Origin: Thiofaba sp049322715
GTDB taxonomy: Bacteria; Pseudomonadota; Gammaproteobacteria; Halothiobacillales; Halothiobacillaceae
Assembly: GCA_049322715.1 (NCBI GenBank)
Contig: JBMOQP010000009.1
Coordinates: forward strand, 87,406 to 151,405
Reading direction: 5' to 3'
Length of the DNA stretch: 64,000 nt
Part shown: piece after piece, positions 7,773-15,342 of the stretch
Numbering within the stretch: the first letter of the stretch is position 1
Layout: every line of letters begins with the position of its first letter
Notes under the pieces: model-generated
The model's database searches: none
What the model was told of the DNA's origin: nothing
The model's input: only the letters and a program-made list of their open reading frames with translations
Position numbers and translations under genes: made by a program

Positions 7773-10634
7773 TCAGGCCATCATTCGTCGCGCCCACACC
7801 TCGCGCACGAAGGCACGCTCCTCGGCAAATTCGGAGGCGTCCACCAGGGGCTTGCGGCCTTCGAGCACCAGCCGGTGGCCACGGTCGCGCAGGCGGCGGT
7901 AGATCTCGGCTAAGGACGAGCTCTCCTCGGCGGCGAGGATGCCGGCGGCAGCGAGGTCCTCGAGCTGGCGGATGTTGTCGCTAAAACGCACGATCTGCGG
8001 GTGCGCATGGCCATGGGCGAGCAGGTGGTACTGGACGAGGAACTCGATGTCGGTCAGCCCGCCCGTACCGGTCTTGAGGTGAAACTTGCTGGGGTCTTTC
8101 TGGTCGAGCTCGGCACGCATCTTCTCGCGCATGTCGACCACCTCGCGGCGCAGGGTTTCGGCATCGCGCGGCAGGCAGAGGATGGCCTCGCGTACGGCCT
8201 CGAAGGCCCCGCGCAGGCGCGCCTCGCCCGCCACCCAGCGTGCCCGGCACAGCGCTTGGTGCTCCCAGGTCCAGGCATGCCCGCGCTGGTAGTCCTCGAA
8301 GGCGGCGAGGCTGGAGACGAGCAGGCCCGCGGCGCCGTCCGGGCGCAGGCGGGTGTCGACCTCGTAGAGGATGCCACCTGGGGTCTGGGTGGTCATGCGC
8401 AGGATCATCTTCTGCGTCAGGCGGGCAAAGAAGGCCGCGTTGTCGAGCGGTCGGTCGCCGTCCGTTTCCTGCTGCTCACCCATGGAGTCGTGCAGGAATA
8501 CGAGGTCGAGGTCGGAGCCGTAGCCGAGCTCAATGCCGCCAAGCTTGCCGTAGCCGATCACGGCGAGACCGGGGGTGTGGGTGAGGCCGTCGACGATGCA
8601 GTGGGGCCTGCCGTGGCGGGCGACCAGTTCGGCCAGCGCCTCGCGGTGCACCTCGTCGAGCAGGGCCTCGGCGATCCAGGTCAGGTGGTCGCTGACCTTC
8701 ATGATCGGCAGCACGTCCATGATGTCCGCGGCGGCCACGCGCAGGACATTAATCTGCTTGAAGCGGCGCAGCTCGTCCATCTGCCGCTCCATGTCGCCTT
8801 CCGGCACGTTGGCGAGCATGGCGGACAGTTCCTCGCGCAGCTCGTCCGGGCCGGGCGGGGCGTACAGGGTGCGGGCATCGAGCAGTTCGTCGAGCAGGAT
8901 GGGATGGCGGGTGAGCTGCTCGGCGATCCAGGGGCTGGCGGCGACCAGGCGCACCAGATGGTCGAGCGCGGGTGGGTTTTCCAGCAGCAGGGCGAGGTAG
9001 ACGCTGCGTCCGCCGATGCGCGCCAGAAGTTCGAAGATGCGCGGCAGGATCTCGACGGCACGCGTCTGGCTGGCTAAGCGGGTGAGCAGGCGCGGCAAGA
9101 GCTGGAACAGGCGCTCGCGCGCGGTGTCGCTGAGGGCGCGGAGGAAGCGCTCGCGCAAAAAGCCCTGCAGCAGCTCGAGTACCCGGGGGGCATCCTCCTC
9201 GGCAAAGCCTTCGGCGCGCAGGGTATCTTCCGCAGCTTCTTCCGCCAGGATGCCGCTGCACACATCGGACAGCAGGCTGCGCTCCTCGCCCTTGCCCTCG
9301 TCCAGCACGCGGAACACGCGGCGGAAGATGCGGTGCACCTCGGCGCGGACATGGTTGAAGGCGGTGATGAATGCCTCCCAGTCCGCGTGGCCCATGCTGA
9401 CGGCCAGGCGCAGGCGCTCGTGGTCGTCCTCGGGCAGCAGCTGGGTCTGCTGGTCGCGCGCGGCCTGCAGGCGGTTTTCCACCCGACGCAGCACGTCGTA
9501 GCCTCGTTCCAGGGTGGCAACTTCATCCGCGCTCAGGATCTCGTCCTCGCCCAGCACGCGCAGGATGGGCAGGATGCCGCGCTGCTGCAGCGGCTTTTCC
9601 CGCCCGCCGCGCAGGAGCTGGAAGACCTGGCCGATGAACTCGACCTCGCGGATGCCGCCGGGCCCGAGCTTGACGTTGTCGCGCATGCCCTTCTTCGCCA
9701 TCTCGCGCTCGATCATCGCCTTCATCTCGCGCAGCTGGCCGAAGGCACCGTAGTCGAGATAGCGGCGGTAGACGAAGGGGTGGAGCTGCTTCATCAGGCG
9801 TTCGCCCGCCTCGAGGTCGCCCGCGATGGGGCGGGCCTTGATCAGGGCGTAGCGCTCCCACTCGCGCCCGTGCAGGGTGTAGTACAGCTCCATCTGCTCA
9901 AAGGTCAGCGCGAGCGGGCCCTCGTCGCCCCAGGGGCGCAGGCGCATGTCCACGCGGAACACGAAGCCGTCCTCGGTAAGCTGGTTGATGGCGCGGATCA
10001 GGCGCTGTCCGAGGCGGGTGAAGTACTCGCTGTTGTCCAGTGGCTTCGGGCCGTCGGTTTCGCCTTCCTCCTCGAAGGCGAAGATCAGGTCGATGTCGGA
10101 GGAGAAGTTGAGCTCGTGCCCACCGAGCTTGCCCATGCCGAGCACGACGAGGCCGACCGGGTTGCCTTCCGCATCGCGCGGGGTGCCGTGGCGCCGCGAA
10201 AGCTCGGTGTCCCACCAGTCGAGCGCGCCCTGCACGGCGGCGTCCGCGAGCCAGGTCAGCTCGCGCAGGGTCTCCTCCGTGGGCGCCCAGCCGGCCAGGT
10301 CGCGCCAGGCGATGCGCACCATCTCGCGCCGGCGGAAGCGGCGCAGGGCTCGAAGCAGGGTGGCCTCGTCTCCCGCCCCGGCCAGCGCGGTGCGCAGATG
10401 CTCGGAGAGGGTGGTTTCGGCATAGGGTTCGAACAGGTCGCCGCTGTCGATCAGGTCCTTCAGCAGAGCGGCCTGGCGGGCGAGGGACTCGGCGACGAAT
10501 GGGCTGGTGGCCAGCACGCGGGGCAGGGACTCCGCCGCCCTCGGGCTGGCATCCAGGGAGGCGCGATCGGCCTCTCCGAGGCGATCGAGGGAGGCAGCGA
10601 CTTCGGCGAGCAGGGCGGGGGGCAGGGTGTCCAT
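7773..10634 (-). CDS. glnE: glutamine synthetase adenylyltransferase / adenylyl-removing enzyme
   Basis: 953-residue bifunctional enzyme that adds AMP to, or removes it from, glutamine synthetase in response to PII, thereby setting nitrogen assimilation. Two nucleotidyltransferase domains are visible. The N-terminal (deadenylylating) one has MGKLGGHELNFSSDIDLIF around residues 167-185; the C-terminal (adenylylating) one has GYGKLGGIELGYGSDLDLVF near residue 690. GGLTDIEFLVQYHLL lies close to the C-terminus. The length is normal for GlnE. ntrYX further along the window is another nitrogen/redox-type regulator but is not in the same operon. Confidence 0.97.
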   Translation of the reverse strand: MDTLPPALLAEVAASLDRLGEADRASLDASPRAAESLPRVLATSPFVAESLARQAALLKDLIDSGDLFEPYAETTLSEHLRTALAGAGDEATLLRALRRFRRREMVRIAWRDLAGWAPTEETLRELTWLADAAVQGALDWWDTELSRRHGTPRDAEGNPVGLVVLGMGKLGGHELNFSSDIDLIFAFEEEGETDGPKPLDNSEYFTRLGQRLIRAINQLTEDGFVFRVDMRLRPWGDEGPLALTFEQMELYYTLHGREWERYALIKARPIAGDLEAGERLMKQLHPFVYRRYLDYGAFGQLREMKAMIEREMAKKGMRDNVKLGPGGIREVEFIGQVFQLLRGGREKPLQQRGILPILRVLGEDEILSADEVATLERGYDVLRRVENRLQAARDQQTQLLPEDDHERLRLAVSMGHADWEAFITAFNHVRAEVHRIFRRVFRVLDEGKGEERSLLSDVCSGILAEEAAEDTLRAEGFAEEDAPRVLELLQGFLRERFLRALSDTARERLFQLLPRLLTRLASQTRAVEILPRIFELLARIGGRSVYLALLLENPPALDHLVRLVAASPWIAEQLTRHPILLDELLDARTLYAPPGPDELREELSAMLANVPEGDMERQMDELRRFKQINVLRVAAADIMDVLPIMKVSDHLTWIAEALLDEVHREALAELVARHGRPHCIVDGLTHTPGLAVIGYGKLGGIELGYGSDLDLVFLHDSMGEQQETDGDRPLDNAAFFARLTQKMILRMTTQTPGGILYEVDTRLRPDGAAGLLVSSLAAFEDYQRGHAWTWEHQALCRARWVAGEARLRGAFEAVREAILCLPRDAETLRREVVDMREKMRAELDQKDPSKFHLKTGTGGLTDIEFLVQYHLLAHGHAHPQIVRFSDNIRQLEDLAAAGILAAEESSSLAEIYRRLRDRGHRLVLEGRKPLVDASEFAEERAFVREVWARRMMA

Positions 10635-10715
10635 GCGGGTGGCTTCCAGTACCTGACGTATCCGATCAGGCTACTCCGGTCTTGTGGCCTGTCAAAACGG
10701 GAAGACAAGGTTGAA

Positions 10716-10986
10716 CCCGGATTGTCCATTGGACCGGCCGGTCAGCCTTTGCGCCAGCGGAAAGGCTGGCGCGTGGCCTAACCGATTTGTCGGGCTCCCG
10801 ACGGCCGTACCCCGAAGGGGCTTCCGGCATGGATGCCGGAAAGGTGCGGGCTTACGCCAGCTACGCGTCAGGCCAGGATGCGCCCGTGCTCCTCACCCAT
10901 AGACCAGGCTATGGCCTCGTCGCCCGTGCGCAAATCTGCTCGCCCTCGGCTGCGCCATACTCCCGCGTTCCAATGGACAATCCGGG
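10716..10986. repeat. repeat array bounded by 18-bp perfect inverted repeats
   Basis: CCCGGATTGTCCATTGGA at 10716-10733 is exactly complementary to 10969-10986. The interior carries TTCCGGC/GCCGGAA around ATGGAT, GGCCGTACCCCGAAGGGG, and the module CTTACGCCAGCTACGCGTCA, which is the reverse complement of a module in the dprA copy at 47810-47830. Confidence 0.75.
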
Positions 10987-11065
10987 GTGAAGCGGCTTGC
11001 AGCGGCGAGGTCGTGCCTGGCCGGGATGCCGCCACCACGATTCCCGTCGCCCGGATGAAGCGGAG

Positions 11066-11093
11066 CGTAATCCGGGGGATCCCCCGGATTACG
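11066..11093. repeat. 28-bp perfect palindrome
   Basis: The half-site CGTAATCCGGGGGA is followed at once by its exact complement. With the preceding CCCGGATGAAGCGGAG it resembles common REP-type sequences. It lies downstream of rlmJ (minus strand) and could act as a transcription stop or cruciform, though there is no T-run. Confidence 0.7.
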
Positions 11094-11139
11094 GCCTTTG
11101 GGCTCCATTCGGGCTACATCGCTATACATCACTAGCCGG

Positions 11140-12063
11140 TCAGGTGGACCGGTCGGTGGTTAGAAGCTCCACCCGCCACGGCGCATCCGCGGACTGGGCG
11201 AGGTAGTCGTGCAGCCAGCCGGTGGCCTCATGCAGGGTTTCATCGAGCTTCCACGGCGCGTTGACGATCACCATGCCGCTGCCGTTCAGGCGGGTCCCGG
11301 TAGTCGGCGGGTGGATGCACAGTTCGCCCGCCAGCAGGTTGGGCAGGCCGGCCGCGCGCAGCTTCCTCAGGACGCGATCGATCGGCGGTCGGTCCTTGAT
11401 CGGATACCAGGCCGCCAGCACGCCCTGCGGCCAGCGCTTGTGGGCGGCGATCAGGGCCTCGGCCATCCGGTCGAGTTCGTTGGCAGCCTCGAACGGCGGG
11501 TCGATCAGCACCAGTCCTCGCCTGGCCTCGCGCGGTGGCAGCAGGCCTCCGAGCGCCTCCCAGCCGTCGCGCCCGTGGATGGCGATCCCCTTCCTGTCCT
11601 TTAGGGCCTGGCGCAGGGCGGCGTTGGTGCCTGGCTCGAGCTCGCACAGCACCAGCCGGTCCTGCGGCCTGAGGGTGGCTGCAGCCAGTGCGGGCGATCC
11701 GGGATAGGTGCGCAGCACCCCGGCGGGGTTGAGCGCGCGCACCTGCTGCAGGTAGGCGCGCACCACTGCAGGAGCCTTGGCCTCGGCGAAGATGCGCCCA
11801 ATGCCGTCCTGCCACTCGCCGGTGCGGCTGGCCTCGCCGCCGCGGGGGAGTCCTTCCCTGGACTCCCCCCTTCGGGGAAGGCTACGCCTTCCAACCCCGC
11901 TCCCGGCGGGGTTGGTAAGGTCGTAGATGCCCGCGCCGGCGTGGGTCTCCAGTACCACGAAGGGGGCGTCCTTGCGCAGCAGGCTCTCGATCAGGGCCAG
12001 CAGGGTGACGTGCTTGTGTACATCGGCGAAATTGCCGGCATGGAAGGCGTGACGGTAGTTCAT
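11140..12063 (-). CDS. rlmJ: 23S rRNA (adenine2030-N6)-methyltransferase
   Basis: SAM-dependent enzyme that methylates A2030 of 23S rRNA. The start MNYRHAFHAGNFADVHKHV is the RlmJ signature. THAGAGIYDL carries motif I, and the catalytic motif is DPPFE in LVLIDPPFEAANE. It has 307 residues against about 280 in E. coli; the excess is explained by an in-frame palindromic repeat at residues about 50-73, between IYDLTNPAG and the conserved TGEWQDGI. It starts 30 bases from the divergent yjdF-like gene, so the two promoters overlap. Confidence 0.95.
   Translation of the reverse strand: MNYRHAFHAGNFADVHKHVTLLALIESLLRKDAPFVVLETHAGAGIYDLTNPAGSGVGRRSLPRRGESREGLPRGGEASRTGEWQDGIGRIFAEAKAPAVVRAYLQQVRALNPAGVLRTYPGSPALAAATLRPQDRLVLCELEPGTNAALRQALKDRKGIAIHGRDGWEALGGLLPPREARRGLVLIDPPFEAANELDRMAEALIAAHKRWPQGVLAAWYPIKDRPPIDRVLRKLRAAGLPNLLAGELCIHPPTTGTRLNGSGMVIVNAPWKLDETLHEATGWLHDYLAQSADAPWRVELLTTDRST
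11845..11914 (-). repeat. three-hairpin palindromic repeat inside rlmJ
   Basis: On the plus strand, hairpin 1 is GGGGAGTCC/GGACTCCCC around TTCCCT. Then comes CCCTTCGGG, hairpin 2 GAAGGC/GCCTTC around TAC, and hairpin 3 AACCCCGC/GCGGGGTT around TCCCG. It is inserted antisense to the gene and translated as SGVGRRSLPRRGESREGLP. The stems differ from every other copy but pair perfectly. Confidence 0.88.
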
Positions 12064-12093
12064 GCCGCTATGCTAAAGGAAAGTTAAAGAAGG

Positions 12094-12735
12094 ATGTCGT
12101 CGATGACCTCGAAAAGGGAGCTTGTCGCCCTGCTGGTCCTGGTGCTGGGGGTGATGGCCTGGTCCTGGCACGAGCCCGCGGATCGCCTGACCTGGTGGCT
12201 TGAGGCGCTGCCGGTGGTGATCGCCCTGCCGCTGATGCTCTTCACCGTGCGCGCCTTCCCGCTCAGCCCGCTGCTCAACCGGGTCATCGCCCTGCACATG
12301 GTCTTCCTCCTGATCGGTGCGCATTACACCTACGCGCTGACGCCGGTCGGATTCTGGGTGCAGGAGGCATTCGACCTTGCGCGTAACCCTTATGACCGTT
12401 TCGGCCACATCATGCAGGGCATCACCCCCGCCTTGCTCGCGCGCGAACTGTTCGTGCGCCTGCGGGTGGTAAGGGAGAATGGCTGGTTGTTCTTCCTGGC
12501 CGTCAGTGTGGCGCTCGCCTTCAGCGCCTTCTATGAATTGATGGAGTGGGCCGCGGCCATGGCCTATGGCGCGGAGGCCGAACACTTCCTCGCCATGCAG
12601 GGGGATATCTGGGATACGCAGTGGGATATGCTCCTGGCGCTTCTCGGGGCGGTGGTCGCCCTTTGGGCGTTCGGCGGCATCCACCGGCGCCAGATTCGCA
12701 GTCTATTAACCCGGCCCTTAAATAAGCCGGGTTAA
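12094..12735 (+). CDS. DUF2238 (YjdF-type) membrane protein
   Basis: 213-residue integral membrane protein with about six hydrophobic segments. Features recalling the DUF2238 family are RNPYDRFGHIMQGITPALLARE and FYELMEWAAAM plus GDIWDTQWDMLLALLGA near the C-terminus. Function unknown. There are two possible starts: 12094, with AGGAAAG 11-12 bases upstream, and 12103, with AGAAGG about 9 bases upstream. Its last codons form part of a hairpin (TTAACCCGGC/GCCGGGTTAA, 12706-12735) that begins the repeat structure behind it. Confidence 0.85.
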   Translation: MSSMTSKRELVALLVLVLGVMAWSWHEPADRLTWWLEALPVVIALPLMLFTVRAFPLSPLLNRVIALHMVFLLIGAHYTYALTPVGFWVQEAFDLARNPYDRFGHIMQGITPALLARELFVRLRVVRENGWLFFLAVSVALAFSAFYELMEWAAAMAYGAEAEHFLAMQGDIWDTQWDMLLALLGAVVALWAFGGIHRRQIRSLLTRPLNKPG

Positions 12736-12846
12736 TCCGGGGCATGGATGCCCCGACGCGGCAGCAAGCCGCGTGAGCCAAGGCCGGGCGTGTACCGGCC
12801 TTGGCGTGGCCCAAAATACCAGGAAGGTATTTTGGGGCCGGATTAA
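12706..12846. repeat. cloverleaf-like palindromic structure
   Basis: After a first hairpin (TTAACCCGGC/GCCGGGTTAA) comes a closing stem, TTAATCCGG at 12732-12740 with CCGGATTAA at 12838-12846. It encloses four hairpins: GGGGC/GCCCC around ATGGAT, ACGCGGC/GCCGCGT around AGCAA, GCCAAGGCCGG/CCGGCCTTGGC around GCGTGTA, and CCCAAAATACC/GGTATTTTGGG around AGGAA. It sits between the yjdF-like gene and the nitroreductase gene, just before the latter's GGAGG site. Confidence 0.8.
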
Positions 12847-12865
12847 TAGTGGGCGGAGGTCAGTC

Positions 12866-13471
12866 ATGAACAAGCCAGCCGAAACATCCGTTCCGATCCT
12901 CGCGCAAATAGCGGCGCGCTGGAGCCCGCGCGCCTTCGATTCCGCGCGTCATGTCGAGCCCGAGAAGCTGGCTGCCCTGTTCGAGGCTGCACGCTGGGCC
13001 CCCTCCTGCTGGGGAGACGAGCCGTGGCGCTACATCGTGTGCGACCGGGGGCGGGATGCGGAGGCCTGGCAGCGGGCGTTCGACGTACTGGACAAGGGCA
13101 ACCAGGCTTGGTGCAAGGATGTGCCGGTGCTGCTCGTCTCCCTCGCCGATACCCTGTTCACGCGCAACGACAAGCCCAACCGCTGGGGCGCCCACGACAC
13201 GGGGGCGGCGAGCGAGAACCTGTGCCTCGAGGCCGTGCACCAGGGGCTCATCGCCCACCAGATGGGCGGCTTCGATCAGGCGGCCGTGCGCGAGGCCTTC
13301 AAGGTGCCGGAGCGCTTCGTGCCGATGGCGATGATCGCCGTCGGTTACCAGGGGCGGGCGGAACAGCTCGGGGGAAGCTGCTACGAGGACGAGGTCGCCC
13401 CGCGCAGCCGCCGCCCGTTGGGCGACTCCTTCTTCGCCGGTTGCTTCGGCCAGTCCTGGAAGGCGCGCTGA
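12866..13471 (+). CDS. nitroreductase family protein
   Basis: 201-residue FMN-dependent NAD(P)H oxidoreductase-like protein. It has RWSPRAFDSARHVEPEKLAALFEAARWAPSCWGDEPWRY at the N-terminus (FMN-binding RxxxRxF-type segment and the APS..NxQPW-like loop), HDTGAASENLCLEAVHQGL in the middle and AVGYQGRA near the end. The ATG at 12866 has a perfect GGAGG site. Substrate unknown. It lies immediately upstream of the metal permease gene (3-base gap) and may be cotranscribed with it. Confidence 0.9.
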   Translation: MNKPAETSVPILAQIAARWSPRAFDSARHVEPEKLAALFEAARWAPSCWGDEPWRYIVCDRGRDAEAWQRAFDVLDKGNQAWCKDVPVLLVSLADTLFTRNDKPNRWGAHDTGAASENLCLEAVHQGLIAHQMGGFDQAAVREAFKVPERFVPMAMIAVGYQGRAEQLGGSCYEDEVAPRSRRPLGDSFFAGCFGQSWKAR

Positions 13472-13474
13472 GGC

Positions 13475-14797
13475 ATGGAACTGCTCCTCGCCTTCGTCAG
13501 CGCCACGCTGGGACTGGCCCTCGATGCCGCACCGTGGCTGCTGCTGGGCCTGGTGCTCGCCGGCCTGCTCAAGGCCTTCCTGCCGGAGGCCTGGATGGTG
13601 CGCTGGGTGGGCGGCGAGGGCGTCGGGGCCGTGGTGCGGGCGGCCCTGGTCGGCGCGCCGCTGCCGCTCTGTTCCTGCAGCGTGCTGCCGACCGCCCTCG
13701 GCCTGCGCCGCCAGGGCGCGGGCAAGGGGCCGACCCTCGCCTTCATGATCGCCACGCCGGAAACCGGGGTCGATTCCGTGGCCGTCACCTATGCCCTGCT
13801 CGGCCCGGTGTATGCCGTGCTGCGGCCTGTCGGGGCACTCATCTCCGCGGTCGCGGTGGGGCTGGCGGTTTCCCGTCTGGGCGATGCGAAGACGTCGTCT
13901 TCGTCCGCCCCGTCTGCCTGCGAGGCCGGATGTTGCGGATCGGGGTGCTCGCCCCCGCCTCTCCCGGCGGTGGAATCCATCCCTGGATTCCGCCCTTCGG
14001 GTGATGCTTCGCATCCCAACGCCGCTGGTCCCTCCTCTCCAGCCTATCGGCCCTCCGTGGCCGATATCCCTTTGGGATTCGGCTGTCGAGAGCCCGGCGG
14101 CGTTGTTGTGGAACCCATCCCTGGATTCACCGATCCGTCGGATCACGACGACGTTGCTCAGGAAGGCTGCGGCGCGAGCTGCTCGGGCGCCTGCGTCTCC
14201 TCCCCGGCCAGTTCGTCCTCCGTCCTCGCGAGGGCAAGGGAAGGGGTGCGCTACGCCCTGACCACCCTGTGGGACGATCTCGCGCCATGGCTGGGCGTCG
14301 CACTGCTGGCCGCCGGGACACTGGCCGCCTTCGTCCCGCCGCAGGCCCTCGCCGGCCTGGGGCAGGGGCTGCCGGGCATGCTGCTGATGTTCGTCCTCGG
14401 TCTGCCCATGTATGTCTGCGCCACGGCCGCGACGCCGGTGGCCGCCGCCCTGCTGGCGGTCGGCGTGGGGCCGGGCGCGGTGCTGGTGTTCCTGCTCGCC
14501 GGGCCGGCGGCCAATCTCGGCACGCTCGGCGTGCTGCGGCGGGAGTTCGGCGGGCGGCTGCTGGCGGCCTATCTGGTCGCCCTCGCCGCCGTCACCCTGC
14601 TGCTTGGCCTGCTGACCGAATGGCTGGTCGGCGTGCTCGGCTTGAACATCATCCCCGTCACCGGCGAGGCCGAGGCGGCCTCGCCGCTGGCCTGGGGGGC
14701 GCTTGCCGTGCTTGTGCTCCTGGCGCTGGCGGGGCTCGCACGGAGGGGGCGCGGATGCCGGACGGCGAGTCCCGATTCGCTCCCGGAGCATCGGTGA
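13475..14797 (+). CDS. SO_0444-type Cu/Zn efflux permease
   Basis: 440-residue permease of the DUF318 type, thought to export copper or zinc. It has two halves of about four helices each. The first contains GAPLPLCSCSVLPTALGLRRQGAGKGPTLAF and the second GLPMYVCATAATPVAAALL. They are joined by a hydrophilic, Cys-rich loop (CEAGCCGSGC at about residues 149-158 and CGASCSGAC at about 231-239) that suits metal binding. Between the two cysteine clusters, residues about 166-228 are translated from palindromic repeats. The stop overlaps the phosphoesterase start (TGATG). Confidence 0.85.
   Translation: MELLLAFVSATLGLALDAAPWLLLGLVLAGLLKAFLPEAWMVRWVGGEGVGAVVRAALVGAPLPLCSCSVLPTALGLRRQGAGKGPTLAFMIATPETGVDSVAVTYALLGPVYAVLRPVGALISAVAVGLAVSRLGDAKTSSSSAPSACEAGCCGSGCSPPPLPAVESIPGFRPSGDASHPNAAGPSSPAYRPSVADIPLGFGCREPGGVVVEPIPGFTDPSDHDDVAQEGCGASCSGACVSSPASSSSVLARAREGVRYALTTLWDDLAPWLGVALLAAGTLAAFVPPQALAGLGQGLPGMLLMFVLGLPMYVCATAATPVAAALLAVGVGPGAVLVFLLAGPAANLGTLGVLRREFGGRLLAAYLVALAAVTLLLGLLTEWLVGVLGLNIIPVTGEAEAASPLAWGALAVLVLLALAGLARRGRGCRTASPDSLPEHR
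13972..14156 (+). repeat. long-form palindromic repeat inside the metal permease gene
   Basis: Order: hairpin 1 GGAATCC/GGATTCC around ATCCCT, CCCTTCGGG, hairpin 2 GATGC/GCATC, then the hairpin 3 stem AACGCCG...CGGCGTT. The loop of hairpin 3 is expanded to hold GGTCCCTCCTCTCC, ATCGGCC/GGCCGAT, ATCCC/GGGAT and GTCGAGAGCCC. A second, decayed unit follows (CCCATCCCTGG, then GATCCGTCGGATC, 14111-14156). Everything is in frame with the permease. Confidence 0.85.
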
Positions 14798-15306
14798 TGA
14801 TCCGCGTGGCGCTGGTGGCGGATACCCACGGCGCGCTCGATGAGCGCATTGCCGAGGTCGTGGCCGGCTGCGACCTGGTCGTGCATGCGGGGGATATCGG
14901 CACGCCGCGCGTGCTGGCCGCGCTGCAGCCGCTCAGTGGGCGGGTGATTGCCGTGCGCGGCAACAACGACACCCCCTTGCAGTGGCCGCGCGGCTCGGAG
15001 GGCTGGCTGCGCGAGCTGCCGGAGCAGGTCCGGATCGACCTGCCCGGCGGCATCCTCGTCGTCGAACATGGCCATCGCGTCCTTCCTGCAGCCCAGCGCC
15101 ATGCGCGTCTGCGCGAGCGCCACCCTTATGCCCGGGCCGTGGTCTATGGCCACACCCATCGGCTGGTTGTCGACCGCGAGGCCGAGCCGTGGGTGCTCAA
15201 TCCCGGTGCGGCGGGGCGCATCCGCACCTACGGCGCGCCCTCCTGTCTTGTGCTGAACGCGGGTCCGGATCACTGGACCGTGGACATCCACGCCTTTCGC
15301 GGATAA
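14797..15306 (+). CDS. metallophosphoesterase, YfcE/MJ0936-type phosphodiesterase
   Basis: 169-residue calcineurin-like phosphoesterase. Metal-ligand motifs appear in order: LVADTHG (D, H), VVHAGDIG (D), VIAVRGNNDT (N), VEHGH (H) and VYGHTHR (H, H). It ends with the usual LNPGAAGRIR. Family members cleave phosphodiesters in vitro; the physiological substrate is mostly unknown. The start overlaps the permease stop, so the two genes are translationally coupled. Confidence 0.92.
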   Translation: MIRVALVADTHGALDERIAEVVAGCDLVVHAGDIGTPRVLAALQPLSGRVIAVRGNNDTPLQWPRGSEGWLRELPEQVRIDLPGGILVVEHGHRVLPAAQRHARLRERHPYARAVVYGHTHRLVVDREAEPWVLNPGAAGRIRTYGAPSCLVLNAGPDHWTVDIHAFRG

Positions 15307-15342
15307 TTTCCGAGTCTCTCATTGAGACATCTTGCGGAAAGC

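Larger units (their letters stand above)
10635..11139. other. 505-bp gene-free region filled with palindromes
   Basis: Lies between the glnE start and the rlmJ stop. It holds no credible gene; frames across it are translations of repeats. It contains the 18-bp inverted repeats at 10716-10733 and 10969-10986, several hairpins of the dispersed family between them, and a 28-bp perfect palindrome at 11066-11093. The glnE promoter must lie here or close to 10700. Confidence 0.7.

Noticed and set aside
9333..10781. Long plus-strand frame opposite glnE
   Set aside because: Low-complexity translation antisense to a clear GlnE; no independent start or motif.
12706..12846. Riboswitch or T-box leader for the nitroreductase gene
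   Set aside because: The modules match the dispersed palindrome family, and there are no conserved ligand-binding or specifier elements that I recognise.
13972..14156. Integron attC-like sites, because of paired imperfect palindromes
   Set aside because: No integrase and no conserved GTTRRRY-type core sites; the insertions are inside genes rather than between cassettes.
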